Assembly: GCA_011316305.1 (NCBI GenBank)
Contig: SAUG01000015.1
Location: 248,001-312,000 of the forward strand
Direction: 5' to 3'
Origin: Rusavskia elegans
Taxonomy: Eukaryota > Ascomycota > Lecanoromycetes > Teloschistales > Teloschistaceae
Length of the DNA: 64,000 bases
Both the position numbers and the translations under genes were made by a program. Positions 1-11,995 of this stretch are shown in pieces. Under the pieces are notes generated by a model that was not told the DNA's origin, did not search any database, and was given only the letters and a program-made list of their open reading frames with translations. Within the stretch, counting starts at the first letter, position 1. Every line of letters begins with the position of its first letter.

Positions 1-1256
1 GGGAAACGTCAAAGTGTGGCTCAACGGTGTCTACGAACCATTTTTACGATGTAGCCGTATTGGACTGCTTCGGGCACTCTTGATTAACTCCTTGAGTGTA
101 GTGCTATTACCCACCGGAAGCCAGAGCCAGCATTGCAGATCTTGAACGTTCATTCGGAACGTTGGTCACTCTTCCTCAACTATGGAAATGAAAACAGAAG
201 GGTGTTGTCGACCTCGAGAGTAATTCAAGCTTTATGGATTCAGCAAGAAGGTACGTCGAATTTGAATTCCTTTACCAGTTTCATGTTTTTCCCGTGCCTT
301 ACAATGATGAAATCACAATAGCTTATCACAGACCTGTTCTGAAAACACATGTAGATATCCTATACTTTGGAGACCTTCTGACTTACTCCTTTATCCTTCC
401 GTTGTCATTAACAGCTCTAATTCGATCTCCGCTGACAACTTTTGGGCGGGCAGTATACTCCATGAGTTCTTCGCTTCCTCGAGCATATAGAAGCTCTTCG
501 CTCAATCCATAGATGAGGCAGTTCTTTGAAGTGTCATTCGAGGTTTCTTTCAAAGTGGCTGGGCAGGAGTCCTTCCTTCGTCTGATGCCCACGAAACTCT
601 GCAAAATCTTGCCTAGAGAATGTTGGAATGACAATATTCGCTGTGTGATGCTCCTTGCAATTTGCAAATTGAAAGGCATCAACTATACTCAGGTCCTCAC
701 GTAAAGTAGCCACGGAGTACATGCATCGCTCATCCACAGACTTAACGGTTACTTCATGTTATCCTGCTATGCCAAAACTCAGAGAGACTATCCCTTGGTA
801 CCGCCAGTTGGACATTCGATACCGTGGTACCATTTCGTATCACTATCACGGTCGTTGTATGTAGCCAGTGGCAGCACTACACCGTTAGCTAAACAGTCGT
901 TAGAACGAAATCCTATATCGAGGTACCTGCTGCTGAACGACCCATTGCGATTGATTTTCGACAAGGCGCGTCTCCTGTCTACGCATTCGCCACACATCAC
1001 CATGACGGTCTATTTGCTTACATTCCCATTGTTCTCGGCAGTCGAAACTTCCTGTGCCTTTGTCCTCTTTTACAATGCTTTGATCATACTGGAGAACAAA
1101 GCATTGTGACAAGGGCATATGTTCGAGTGAATCACGGTGAAGGTATAAGGCTCTGCAGCAGTCCCATTGTTTCCCTCCATCTTTGGCCAGGTTGACCACG
1201 CTGTGTAATTACACTACATCTAGCTTGTAAGCATATCTCTGCGAAAGAAACTGCAA
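1..1256. other. Gene-poor edge with repeat copy
   Basis: No convincing gene is seen. Open frames are short, overlap on both strands and carry no recognisable motif. Bases 901-936 hold one copy (copy A) of a dispersed ~35-base sequence also found near 25.8, 28.8, 49.2 and 49.6 kb. The stretch may be relic mobile-element DNA; that is inference. Confidence 0.5.
901..936 (+). repeat. Dispersed repeat core, copy A
   Basis: Shares the pattern CCTAYATCGWGGTA followed by CTGCTG-like bases with copies B-E. Found by eye; differences between copies are mostly transitions. Confidence 0.5.
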
Positions 1257-2915
1257 ATGGCTAACCTTGGCCCGTTCGAGATACCTTCGTCCTTCTGGGA
1301 CCAATTCACGGACCTGTCAGGACTAGACGACTGTGCAACTTTCATCCCCACAGAATCCGAAGACGGCACCACCCCGAGCAGCTCAAATGTACATTCGGAA
1401 CCTGAAGCATCAAGTCCTAGTCAACCACACTTGGCTGCCTCTATGGACGCCCAAGGGGTGCAATCCGATGGTTTACAAGCAGGCGAGTGTCCACCGGGAT
1501 TCGAGCACTTCTCTGACCTTCTCGATGAGTTTTGGAACAATCTCAAGAATGGCCCTTCCCTAGCCGATCTCGAGACTCTTCCACAAGAGTCTCATCTGGG
1601 GACTTCTTCTGATGCGCTAGGTTCCAACGAGCTCGGGCATCCTCCCCCAATTTTGGATAATGTGTCATATGCAGCTAGTCCAGCAGAACATGGTGCATAT
1701 CAGAGTCCACAACCTGCAATATCGCCGGCCCCGCAGGTGTCTTCGGCGAAGGTGCCTGTCACGACTTCGTTCGGGGCCCCACAGTTGGCCAATTGGAAAT
1801 CGCAAGGCCCGGCGCCTACCGCCATGATGATCCAGTCTCCATATACGAGCGAGTGGACTGCTGCTAACCAAGCCGTCCATCAGGAGCCCAAGGCAGCGGT
1901 GATGCCTACGCCCAGAAGCCATAAACGAAAAGCTGTGGAATTCGACGACTCTGTCGAATTGTCCACGGGCATGCTCGCTGCTAAACGTCAAAAAGTACAG
2001 CTTCCTTCCAGAACCATTCGTCCCAAGAAAGCTGTCAACATCCGCACGGAGATCATCCAGACATTTGATGGTTCCAGGGTTTACGATCCTCTACCCCATC
2101 GCCCCAGAAATTGGTCTATCTTCAGGTACACCCCCGACGGCGAGCTGGAACCCGGAACCCTCTACACCCCCGCCCAAATCCAATATTACCTCTACCGACA
2201 TCCGTTGCAGACTTTCTCTGACGGGTCAAAGGCCCTGAAACAGGGTCGATTACGGTTGTGGATCCAACGTAATCCTTCCGACAGCAAACGTCGCTATCCA
2301 GATCCATTGCAATCCAATCGTTGCCGCTTCAAACGCTGCTTTGCGACCCACAACGTCATCAACCAAGGCCACCTGCGGCTCTGCTTTGACGAATATTGGC
2401 ATCTGAACAACGGGAACTTCCACACCGATCCCTTCAAAAACGCCGGCTACGTCCATCTCAATTGCCTGGAACGGTTCCTCGATTTCCCACAGCTCTGCCA
2501 TGATTTACCTGTCATGGTCGACGACCGCGACATGCCGCTCGAACCTGATTGCCGCAATCTCATGAGCCTTGCTCCTCGTCACTTCAAAGGGAGAAATCTC
2601 TACGACGTCGCCTCTAGTTTCCTGCACGAGTGCAATACCGAGACGCTGGTCGGGTATCCTAGGGGTGCACGACCGCATCCGGGGACGTTTGTGTGGAGAT
2701 TGATGCTTGCGAAGGTGGGAAGTCCATACCGGTTGGGTGATATGAAGGAGAGCCATGCAGAGGTACACTTGGGGGATCTGGAGGTGGAGTTTGCGGGGAG
2801 GAACTTGACGAGACAGCCCCAGTATAAGCAAGGGAGAACGGAGTGTGGTCAGTTCGTTGGGAGGGCAAGGAGAGGGGTCGTTGAGAGTGACGACGATGGT
2901 GAGGAGAGTAACTAG
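1257..2915 (+). CDS. Fungal orphan protein, possibly nuclear
   Basis: Single-exon gene of 552 residues; function unknown. The first ~240 residues are low-complexity (Ser, Pro, Gln, acidic). Two basic stretches, SHKRKA near residue 220 and AKRQK near 243, look like nuclear localisation signals. Residues ~265-460 form a compact Cys/His/aromatic-rich block that includes LYTPAQIQYYLYRHPLQ, NRCRFKRCF, a FDEYWH stretch and NAGYVHLNCLERFLDFP. That layout recurs in uncharacterised ascomycete proteins, from memory. The C-terminus is Gly/Arg- and Asp-rich. The ATG at 1257 is the first in frame and is followed by an uninterrupted frame. The conserved block makes a real gene likely. A transcription-related role is only inference from the basic signals. 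Confidence 0.75.
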   Translation: MANLGPFEIPSSFWDQFTDLSGLDDCATFIPTESEDGTTPSSSNVHSEPEASSPSQPHLAASMDAQGVQSDGLQAGECPPGFEHFSDLLDEFWNNLKNGPSLADLETLPQESHLGTSSDALGSNELGHPPPILDNVSYAASPAEHGAYQSPQPAISPAPQVSSAKVPVTTSFGAPQLANWKSQGPAPTAMMIQSPYTSEWTAANQAVHQEPKAAVMPTPRSHKRKAVEFDDSVELSTGMLAAKRQKVQLPSRTIRPKKAVNIRTEIIQTFDGSRVYDPLPHRPRNWSIFRYTPDGELEPGTLYTPAQIQYYLYRHPLQTFSDGSKALKQGRLRLWIQRNPSDSKRRYPDPLQSNRCRFKRCFATHNVINQGHLRLCFDEYWHLNNGNFHTDPFKNAGYVHLNCLERFLDFPQLCHDLPVMVDDRDMPLEPDCRNLMSLAPRHFKGRNLYDVASSFLHECNTETLVGYPRGARPHPGTFVWRLMLAKVGSPYRLGDMKESHAEVHLGDLEVEFAGRNLTRQPQYKQGRTECGQFVGRARRGVVESDDDGEESN

Positions 2916-3572
2916 GAGAGGAGGTGGAGGTTTTTTTGAGAAAATGTACAAGTATGAATGGGTCGGCGTTGGGAGGGGAGGAAAGGTGTATTCGTCGCGA
3001 AGTTCAATAGACCACAAGAAGCTCCTGAACATATAGAGATTGTACGAACGTTATAAATCGATAGGAATCATAGGGATATATACAAATTTTGCTTCGTTCC
3101 ACAATCACAGCGAAATAATGTCATATGGTAGTCCTAACATTTAACCTCATACAATCTTTGAAGTAAACGTAACTTCATTTCAGGCCAACCCTTTTAGAAC
3201 AACCCTTTAACCGTGTCTTCTTTACGAAAAGTTGTCAAAGCATCTCCTAAGGATGGTAGTAATCTTTTTTTGGCACTCGAGGCCTTTCCCAACAGCTCTG
3301 CCCATTCTTCTGACCTACCTTATATTCTCAAAAACACGAAAGGAGGGCAACAAAAGTCAACAACACCAGGATACATATCAATGTCGAACCTCATGTATTT
3401 ACCGTTCCACTCGCTGTCGCTGACAATGTCCAGGACAGGAAAGCCATGTACATCTGAGTCAATTACTATGATCAATTATCCTCATAACAACACATTCTTC
3501 TCAGTCCCAATATTTTCTTTAGCAAAACCTATCGCTATACACGCACTGCCACCCGCTTCGCAGAAGGGTCTA
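2916..3572. other. Convergent intergenic region
   Basis: Lies between the 3' ends of two convergent genes. AT-rich; no gene, RNA or repeat recognised. Confidence 0.5.
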
Positions 3573-5298
3573 TCAATCCCTAGCCGGTGCGCTCGCTTTC
3601 CTTCTCGCGTCCGGTGTTCCCAGAACTAAGCCCCTTCTCGGGGTCCCATTTGCTGCTGCAATACTCCTTGCGCGCCCTCTCCTCTGCCGTATCTGCTCAA
3701 GTGCTTCATCGCGAGTGATGCTTCGGTCTGGGCTCACGGGTATGGGTGCTAGAGGCACGGAGATGGTGGTTGTATGGGTGGGGTAGGTGACGGAGCGGAT
3801 GGTCGTGGGTTGGCGGGTCGTCGTTGTGTTTTGCGCTATAGAAGGTGGATGCGGAAGAGGACGAGGCGTTCTTATTGGGATTTGTTGTTCTTGAGGCGGA
3901 AAGTACGAGGAAGCGGTCGGTGTTGGGTGTGGTGGAAGTTGGGGAAGGGGTGCTGATGGAGTTTCCGGACCGTCCAGGATGGAGGCTATGTTTTCTTCCT
4001 CCAGATCATGCGCAATGGCAGGAGGAAGTTCTGGAAGGTCTCGTTGTGCGGATGTTGAGGTCTTGAAGAATGTGCCTGTGCTCGGAGAGAAGTTGATGAG
4101 CATTTCCGTTGTTTGACCAAGCGGTGACGGTGCTCCGAGCGGAGTGGAAGGAGAGGACATCGAAGGTTCCTGCGGTGGTGGTACTTTCGGCTGACGATTG
4201 TTGGCAAGACCCCTGGGATTGGTCGACCACAGTTCCTCCATTTCTTGTTCTAAGCTTCCATCGTGGACGTATCGGGTACCTTCTTGCTCTGCGACCCGGC
4301 ACGGGCAGCAGTGGAATTGGCATTCCATCTTCATGAAGTCGATAAGCCCAGTGGCTTCCGTCCTCAGCCGTTTCTCCATTCTCAAATCTTCTTTCAAGTT
4401 CTCCATCTCGTCCTCTTCCTCTACTTCAATTGCTTTGGGATCCACGTTCTCTTTCGCATTTTCTCTTCTCCTCTTCTTGGGTGAGGCAAATTCGTCGGGC
4501 TCTTGGGACGGTGGCAAGGCGATCTTGCCTTCTGCTGCAATCCTTGCAACTTCTTCCTGCTTCAGATTTGTCTTGAGGGCATCCCTTTCCTCTTCAACTA
4601 TTTTCATTTGCTGTCTAGTCCTGTCTATTTCTTCCTGCAAACCGGCAAGTTGATACTGCGACGCGAACGTCTCTTGATTCTTCTTCTCGATTCTTCTCTT
4701 TTGCACATCCACCTCTTCTCGCATGAGTGTATAACGATTCCTTGTCGTCTTTAACTCCTCTTGAAGCTTGACCAAGGCGCTTGACGACTTGAAGGCTTCT
4801 TTCCGCGCTCTTCGGACCTCCTTTTCGTATACGCCTTGTGCATGCGCTTGCGTTTCCTTGGTGCGGTGCAGCTCTTCCTGCATCTTTTCAGCGCTGGTCT
4901 CTACGAGTTCCAGCGAAGCAACCTACCATAACACCCTCGATCCTCTCTGCCACCTTCCGTTCTCTCGCTTTCCCCTCCTCCAACTCCTTCCTCAATCCAT
5001 TGTTCTCATCTTTCAGCCGCCTTGTTTCATTCTCGGCTTCTTCCCTCCCCAGCACTGCTCGCCTCATAGCAGCCTCATTGTCTTTCCGCCTCTGCACAGC
5101 TTCCTTGCTCAAGCTATTGAATTGCGCAACTTTGTTTTGCACATCTGAAGCCTCTTTCAGATGCGCCATCTTGAGTGGGTCATGTAGGTTTGTGGGGAGT
5201 GACGGCGATTGTGGAAGAGGTTGTCTGTTTACTCGTTCGGGAGAAACAGGGAAGAGAGGTGTGCCTGGGGAGGCGGGAAACCTGTAAGCGGGGTCCAT
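3573..5298 (-). CDS. Coiled-coil protein, function unknown
   Basis: Model complement(join(3573..4883,4927..5298)), about 560 residues. The N-terminus is Pro-rich (PASPGTPLFPVSPERV). Residues ~60-330 are strongly heptad-like (Glu, Lys, Arg, Leu), as in a long coiled coil. After that come a Cys-containing spacer and a Ser/Pro/Thr-rich tail with many possible S/TP phosphosites. The ATG at 5298 opens the frame. A 43-base intron (4884-4926, GTAGGT...AAAG) joins the exons in phase. However, the skipped bases also read as plausible coiled coil (VASLELVETSAEK) in the downstream frame, so this junction is uncertain. The architecture resembles fungal spindle-pole or cytoskeletal scaffolds, but no family is firmly recognised. 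Confidence 0.7.
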
Positions 5299-5541
5299 CT
5301 GCGGTCACCTCATCATTGATGGACTATGCATAGGGATCAGACATGTTGAGCTGTAATCATCGTAGGCGCAATGCAGGTCATGGACTGGGCCTCTGTTTAC
5401 GGATTTCGCGTGGCTCTCAACACACGGCAACCAATGAAAAGTCTTGGCACGCCAGTCTCTCTGCTTGCGGAGGCTCATCTCAAAATTACAATAATACAAT
5501 ATGTGACCGCTATCTACAAGTTTCTCTACCTGCTATCTTTC

Positions 5542-6615
5542 TCATAGTCTCCCTCGCGCCCATAGTGATCCTCCGTCTAGCACGATATTGCTGCTATTAA
5601 CATGACTTGAAGCTCGACTGGATAAATATACTACAGCGGCGGCAACGTCTTCTGGCTTGCCTAATCTACCGTTTGGATTCAATTTCGCCAACTCTGCTTC
5701 GCCACCTTGCATGGCCATGAGACCTGATGCCATCTTCGAAGGGAAGAAGCCGGGTGCAATGCTATTGCAGAGGATGTGACGCGGGCCAAGCTCGACGGCG
5801 AGATTCCGTGTAAGGTGGATGGCGGCAGCTATATCGCAGGCTGTAAGCCTGTGAAAATTACCTTCATCAAGCACTGAACATACCTTTGGACGCCGAGTAC
5901 CCAAATGTGGCCTGTTCCCCTAATGTCCCGACACCAAGACCAGCAATAGAAGCCGTCACGATCACCCGTGATGGACTTTCTACCGTGGCATTCCTCTGGA
6001 GCAGCGGCGCAAACCTAGAAAGAAGAATTCAGCCCGCGTCCGGTTTCAACTGACGGAATCTCGTCGTCCGCAATGGACTCCGGATGGAAGCACGTACAAT
6101 CGAATGGTGTTGAAAACACCTTTGACATTTAAGTCCATGACTTTGGCAAACGCAGAATCAGGATGTGTATCGAACTTCTCCCCCCATGTCGCCCCAGCAT
6201 TAGCGAACAATATATCAAGGTGATCGGTTGTCTTCGAGACTTCTTTGACCAAGTCTTCCACACCGGAGATCTTCGCGCTGTCGGCTGGGACCGGGATTGC
6301 TTGAGCACCAGGTCTTTTATTGGGGAGAGCGTTCAAAGCAACGCATGCGGACTCGCATGCAGCGCTTTTGCGCGAGGTGATGTAAACTTTCGAGCATCCG
6401 GCTTGGAGGAGTCTGCGCGATTGTGAGAAAAGGCTTTCGTCACGACCATGGAATCGGTGGATAGACTCGAGAACATACCCAGAGGCTGCGTGCAAGCCTA
6501 AACCTCGCGAGCCTCCTGTCACTACTGCAACCTTACCATCCAGTGAAAAGATGTTGGTGAAGTCCTTCAGTTCGGTCTGTGCTTTTGCTTCTGGATCCAT
6601 TGCAGATTTGCTCAT
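5542..6615 (-). CDS. Short-chain dehydrogenase/reductase
   Basis: Classical SDR enzyme, about 293 residues. Exons complement(join(5542..5840,5884..6014,6098..6412,6479..6615)); the three introns (43, 83, 66 bases) have GT...AG ends and keep phase. Visible motifs: cofactor loop TGGSRGLG, the NAG motif in LFANAGATWG, catalytic Ser in VTASIAG and YSASK (Tyr and Lys of the triad), then PGFF and a C-terminal VLDGG. It should carry out NAD(P)(H)-dependent oxidoreduction of a carbonyl/alcohol or an acyl-ACP-like substrate. The closest remembered group is the RhlG-like 3-oxoacyl-ACP reductase set, but the substrate cannot be told. The start is ATG 6615; ATG 6597 is an alternative. It shares a ~290-base divergent promoter with DML1. 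Confidence 0.88.
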
Positions 6616-6907
6616 GCTTTCCGGTACTAGTAATCCTTTGTATGCTTCTCGGTTCAAGTCATATATCGATTGAGTTAGAGGGAGAAAAGGAAGAGATTAC
6701 TGACAATTCAGGAATTGCGAAGAGGGCCGGCGGAGGGTACCTTGGGGAGGAGACGATGTCGCTCACAAAATTCAGCCGAGGCACGGGAACAGCGGAGATT
6801 AGAATTGGTGCTGATCGCAAGTTCGCAACCGCTCGCAACAACCTTGCAGCTCGTATCTCAGTCCTCTATGGGTTGATCGCAAAGGACGAGTAGTCCACGA
6901 GGAGATC

Positions 6908-8701
6908 ATGCATGAGATCTTGACTCTTCAGCTAGGCCACCGTGCCAATTATCTTGCTACCCACTTTTGGAACACACAAGTATTTGTCTTACGCCCTCGG
7001 TGGACTCCTCCAATGCTGACATTAATCTAGGAGTCGTACTTCGATTACGGCGCATCAGAAGAGCCATTGTCGATCGACCATGATGTACACTTCAGAGCCG
7101 GTAAGGGACCCAGAGGAGAAGATACGTATACCCCGAGGACTTTGATCTACGACCTGAAGGGAGGCTTTGGTGGCCTTCGAAAATGGGGTGGTTTGTATGA
7201 CCAGGGAGACATCGACCCAAGTTCGCAGAATCTTTGGTGAGCAGCAATTTTGCAATTTCTCCAACGCCACATGGTATTGTTTGAGAGATTGACTAAGCAG
7301 TTCACTGGTAGGAAAGGGATGGGAGTGTGGTGAAGCAGCAAGACACACCAATCTCCCAGTCTGCTTATCAAAAAGCGCTTGATGAAGGACTCGATCAACC
7401 TCCAAAGCTCAGCTCTCGGACGGTAAGATATTGGTCCGACTTCAGCCGCGTGTTTTACCATCCGCGATCCATAATTCAGATCAATGACTACGAGCTTGGG
7501 TCCACTATCGTACCGTTCGAAAAGTGGGATTGTGGTGAGGAGCTGTTCAGTAAGCTGGACAAAGACCACGATCTTCTCGATCGAGACATCAGACCATGGG
7601 CGGAGGAATGCGATCAAATGCAGGCAATACAAGCTTTTGCCAATGCCGACGATGCTTGGGGCGGATTCGCATCCAGATACGTCGAGTCCTTACGCGATGA
7701 ATATGGAAAAACACCGTTGTGGTTCTGGGGTCTCGAAGAGCAAGCGGGCCAGGGCCAAAGAGCGAAGCAATCGATCCGTACAGTCAATATCGCTCAATCA
7801 CTGCAAGCAATCTCAACCTTAGCATCGATGTATATCCCTTTAGCAGTCCCACCACGCGCGCCGGCATACATTGGACTTGACCTGAGCTCGCAATGGCATG
7901 TCTCTGGGCTCATGTCTATGGCAGTGGAATCAGTTACTCTGCCATCTCGACAGAAAGCAGGAAGTATAAGACGAGGTCTTCTGGGCGACTTGGAAGCGGC
8001 ATTGAACGCCAACGGCAACCAAAGGATAGCCGAGTTGCAGTGCAGCGTCGTCGATCCACCGACTCAAGATTTGGACAGGATAACAGAAGCTTCGCAAGCG
8101 GCCAAGGATAACCGGACAGCGGGCGGTCCGATGCAACAGCTGGTATACGAGGATGAAATGGAACAAGCCAAAAGCAGACTTGACATGAACTTCTCGATTG
8201 GGAAAACCTCAGCGACGGCGCTTTCGCTTCGGCAATGGGAGAGAAGCAACCACGTCTTCGGCAAGATTGAATCGATACGAGGGGTGCCTTGGGAAGGGCA
8301 TAGTATGGATGACGAGGATGAAGCCAACTCGCGTAAACGGCGGCGGCTGGCTTGTCTTCCGACGGTAGAGAGGTGAGAGTCTTGGTCTCGCAGCAACCAC
8401 TACAGAGTAACTGCTGGCTCGGCATTAACATGAAGACAGGTACTTCAGCCCACTGCCGTATCCCCTGCTCGACAGTTTCCCTGAGATTCTCGTGGGAGGT
8501 AGGTCGTCCAGCCCCGCAGCGGCTATCTACGGATCTCTATCGACGACAAGTCAGATGTCGAAACGGACGAAAGGACTTCAGAACATGGTCTCGCGAATGG
8601 TCGACGTGGTTGAGCGGGAGGCACTGTCGAATGGGCTTGGCGAGATAGCGGAAGCATACGAGGAAGGGTGGGACAGTGGCTCTGACGATGACAGTGACTG
8701 A
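6908..8701 (+). CDS. DML1: DML1/Misato tubulin-like protein
   Basis: Exons join(6908..6979,7031..7236,7317..8372,8440..8701), 531 residues; all junctions keep phase. The protein opens with [20 protein letters not shown], the Misato segment II start that resembles the tubulin N-terminus (Gln-Gly-Asn-type nucleotide loop). It is followed by NTQESYFDYG and [16 protein letters not shown]. The middle segment ([22 protein letters not shown]) belongs to the tubulin/Misato domain. The C-terminus is acidic (GSDDDSD). Family knowledge: yeast Dml1 is essential and linked to mitochondrial DNA inheritance and morphology; animal Misato acts in mitochondrial distribution and spindle assembly. The last intron (8373-8439) removes a stop and restores the conserved [17 protein letters not shown] block. 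High confidence. Confidence 0.92.
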
Positions 8702-9149
8702 AGCTCGCTTTTCTTTGTCCGGAATGATTGGTGATGGAGATGAGCATCCACTCAGCAGACAGTATTCCTCATAAAGCGGTCAGATCTGGTACGAGGGATG
8801 CTCCCTACGTGCCTACTCCTTCGAATTGTTGTGCTGCCGACATGATTGATCTCCACCTGTGTCTGAACGTTGCTCACCCATCTCGGCGATCGAGCGAGGC
8901 TTTGCGAGCTCCCATTAGGTACAAGCATGACGAATGGCGATGGCAAGCTCGCTTGTCTCCTTGGCAGACCGACCCTAATGGGAATTTTAGTGCCCGTAAA
9001 GGGCAACCCTGGTGGAACGCGACGCCGCCATCTTAATATCAAAGAGGCATAGTGTGGAGCCAGGGTCAAACGCCGCTAATGAAGCTCGCGAAGTCGATGT
9101 CGTAGTACCGGGCTTGTAAGTAAGGTAGCTGCATCATCATGACAGTACA
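8702..9149. other. Intergenic, nothing recognised
   Basis: Between the DML1 stop and the decayed F-box/LRR-like gene. Short open frames on both strands show no motif. An F-box start for the downstream pseudogene was looked for here and not found. Confidence 0.45.
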
Positions 9150-10519
9150 GTGAACCCTTGTTTTAACGAACCGCGCAATAACGGCAGACGCCTGCGCAGC
9201 ACCCTCCTACCCACTCTCTACCAGACCATCCGATGGCGGTGGAATGTCCGCTACCGCATCCCAAACCAGTCGCCCGAGAACATCGCAACGCCCAAAATCC
9301 ACCTCCTCCTTCGAAGCCTGATGGTAAACCCGGACCTGGGAAAGCTGATCGAGTAGATTGACTTCCAAGGCGGGAAATACGATCCCTCCGAGAAGGTCAC
9401 GCATCCCCTTTGGCCTTCCAATACGAGTCTAAGTATACCCGATCCGATACTCCCAATCTGCAAACTTGCCATCGAAATCGCTTCCCAATTCCGGCTCGCC
9501 CCGCTCGACTTATGGCATGGAGCCCTCGTCGAAGGTGACACAGACGCTTACATCGCTCTCGCCCTCGCCTTCACGCCTAACCTCCACTCTCTGGCGCTTG
9601 GGTGGCATTTCTATTGCGCCTTCAACTCCACCTCTTCCACTTCTACTTTTCCTTCCAACAAGCTTTTGCCCCAATCCCCCGCTATCGCAACAGGAAACTT
9701 CGCCTCCCTCCCGCTCCCGCAATACAAAGACCTTCGCACCGTCAGCTTCGGTCGTCCGCCCCCGCCCCCGGACCCCTTAACCGCAGTCCATGCCCGCTTC
9801 GAGGATCTGTACGCCATGTTCGCACTCCCTTCTTGCGGGAAGCAGCAATGCAGCTACCCCGCTTGGCTACCTCCCCTTCCTTTTCCCTCTCCTTTCCTTC
9901 CTTCCCCCTTGCAGAGATGGCGACGCTCGCTTCCCTCACCCTCCCCCATTGCCAGGCCACGCCTTCGGCGCTCGAAGGACTGCTCCGCTCCTCTCCCCCG
10001 ATTAAGCGTCTCATATACTACTACTCCTGCGCCGAGCCAGTTTGCTTTGATCGTGGGTTCTTTTTCGATCTCCTAATGCTGGGGAGGGCGTCAGCGCATG
10101 TAAGGGGCACTTTGAGGATGGTGGTGGTGGGGTACGCGCACGAGGAGCCGGATGCGGATTGTATGGTCTGTTATGGGAGGAGGCCATTGAATGGAGAGAT
10201 GCGGAGTTTTAAGGAAGGAGAGCAAGGGAAGGGGGGTTTTCCGGTGTTGGATCGGGTGCAGATGCCGTTTGTTATGCTGGTTGGCTGGGAACGGGGGCCG
10301 GGGAAAAGACTGGTGGAAATGCTCTCGCGATCGATCAGGGAGCTCTGCTTGAGAGACGATATGGCGGATTGGGTTTGATTTTAGTGGGAGCCTTGGGATG
10401 TAGTGGAGCAGGTTAAGGAGTTGTTAAGATTGAAGGCGGATATGGCGTCAAGACTGGAAGCAGTGGAGATAGAGAGAGATGACTATGAGGACGACTGGGA
10501 GGATGCTCGATGTCACTAA
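9150..10519 (+). pseudogene. Decayed F-box/LRR-like gene
   Basis: A protein-like frame runs from about 9150 (SLLPTLYQTIRW-type text) with a single TAG at 9354-9356. The same frame then stays open to ~10076, giving natural leucine-repeat-like text (NLHSLALGWHF, QYKDLRTVSFG). Near 9870-9910, in a C/T-rich tract, the sensible reading moves to another frame (MATLASLTLPHC, SSPPIKRLIYYY). That frame meets TGA at 10376 and TAG six bases later, then continues with WEPWDVVEQVKELLRLKAD to TAA at 10517. That is three in-frame stops and one frameshift; no ATG or F-box was found upstream. The pattern matches fungal F-box/LRR-like proteins, from memory. The stops could be C-to-T changes as in repeat-induced point mutation, but this is not shown. 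Confidence 0.6.
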
Positions 10520-10708
10520 TGTTTGCCAAGCTAATATAGATAGACACACAAAGAGAGAAAGAGAAAAGCCACAAAGCCAACAATCTTCGATGTCATCTTA
10601 TCATCATCATATCATCATCTCGTCACACCGAAAATCTCGGCTATCTCATGTATCTACTCGAATTGATTCCCAAAGGGCCACAGCGCTACTCGTGAGCTTA
10701 CCACCCGC

Positions 10709-11995
10709 TCATTTAGTGTCAGAGAATTTGGCGCAAGCAGTCGTCTCGAATGGGTTTTCTGTCGGTTGATTCACCAGCTCGATCTCGTCCGGGTCGTCGT
10801 CATCTGCAGGCTCGTCTTTGCGAGGCAAAGCACTGTTCGCAAGAACGTCTTCCGCAATAATAAAGGCCAGGCTCCGTCCAATCTGCTCCAGGTCGGGAGG
10901 TGGTTCGGCGGCGCTCGTGTCCTCAGAACTGGTTTCTTCTGTGGGGGCCAACCCTTGCGTTGAAAAGTTCAATGCCTCCCAGCCAACAGGCAAACATTTT
11001 CGCTGCTCCTTTACCGATTCGCGGAGCTTTTCAGCGATTCTCACTGTTAGGTCAAACCCTGGCATCAAGTCTCTCGCCTCGTCCATGAAAGAGTCAAAGT
11101 CCGTGAATGCCGTCCAGGCCAGAGGAAATGCTATCGCCAGAAGGGGCCCAAAGACCGGAATAAACCCAATAGCGAAGGTGAGCACGTTCTTGAGAAAATT
11201 GGACAACCAGGTTCCTCGTTGAGTGGGCTTCCATTGTATTTCCAGGCCAAAGTTCGCACTGGCGACTTTTGTCCAGTCCATATCGTGTTGATGACGAAAC
11301 GTACTTGACGCCTGTAAAGCCACAGTATTGACGTTGTTTCGGTGCACAAGCTTTATGAATTTCATGGCGTATGGACTCGCCCGGCGGAGCTGCCGCGGAA
11401 CAGAAAGTAACTGTATGAGACCTTGGACGTCGAACCCAACGGTATGGTCGGTATAAGTACTCAGGCCATAAACTCGATGCATCGGATGAGATACAAAAGA
11501 GGAACCACCACGCCAGACATTTACCGCGCGTTCTTGTGCAAATTTTAGCTGGACAAATCCACATAAAGTAGGATGAGCCTCGTCTGCAGTGTAAGCCATA
11601 GGCAGATAGATAGCTCGGATGCAGGCAACCAACTGCTCGAAATGTCATCAAAAAGAACGAAAAAGGACGAAAAAGGACGTACGTCGATCCAAACCCAGCG
11701 CTCCTCTTCCGTGGGAAGTGGCATCGCCATAAAGAACGACTGAAAGTACGGTCAGAACATGTATCATTTTTGACTGCAAAGAATGCCTCACGCGGGATAC
11801 AGAATTTCCGAAGTACCAGTCTTGCAGAGTCAACGGGTCAAGGCAGAGTTCATGCTGCACCCTTCTTCTAATTTGCCATTCGATCGGGCCATATGAGAAT
11901 GGCAAATTGTTGTAATTGCCCTGCCTTATGCGCGAGTCGCGGCGAGTGATTGTGTAACCAGTTCTTGGGTGCCAATGTCCATTTGGATAATTCAC
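10709..11995 (-). CDS. Orphan protein with hydrophobic segment
   Basis: Function unknown. Exons complement(join(10709..11632,11683..11739,11792..~11995)); the introns of 50 and 52 bases keep phase. The 5' end is unresolved: an in-frame TGA lies just upstream of ~11995 and another frame is open there, so a further exon or a break is likely. The readable protein (~395 residues) has a conserved-looking N-terminal half, then a ~26-residue hydrophobic stretch (LTFAIGFIPVFGPLLAIAF) at mid-length followed by an amphipathic helix-like segment. The tail is acidic (DDDDPDEIE). The stretch could be a membrane segment or a buried helix. No signal peptide is visible in the recovered part. Overall the text reads as real protein rather than chance frame. 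Confidence 0.6.

Noticed and set aside
6659..6841. Minus-strand frame resembling a mitochondrial presequence upstream of the SDR
   Set aside because: It has no ATG and no splice pair joins it in phase to the SDR, so the SDR start at 6615 was kept.
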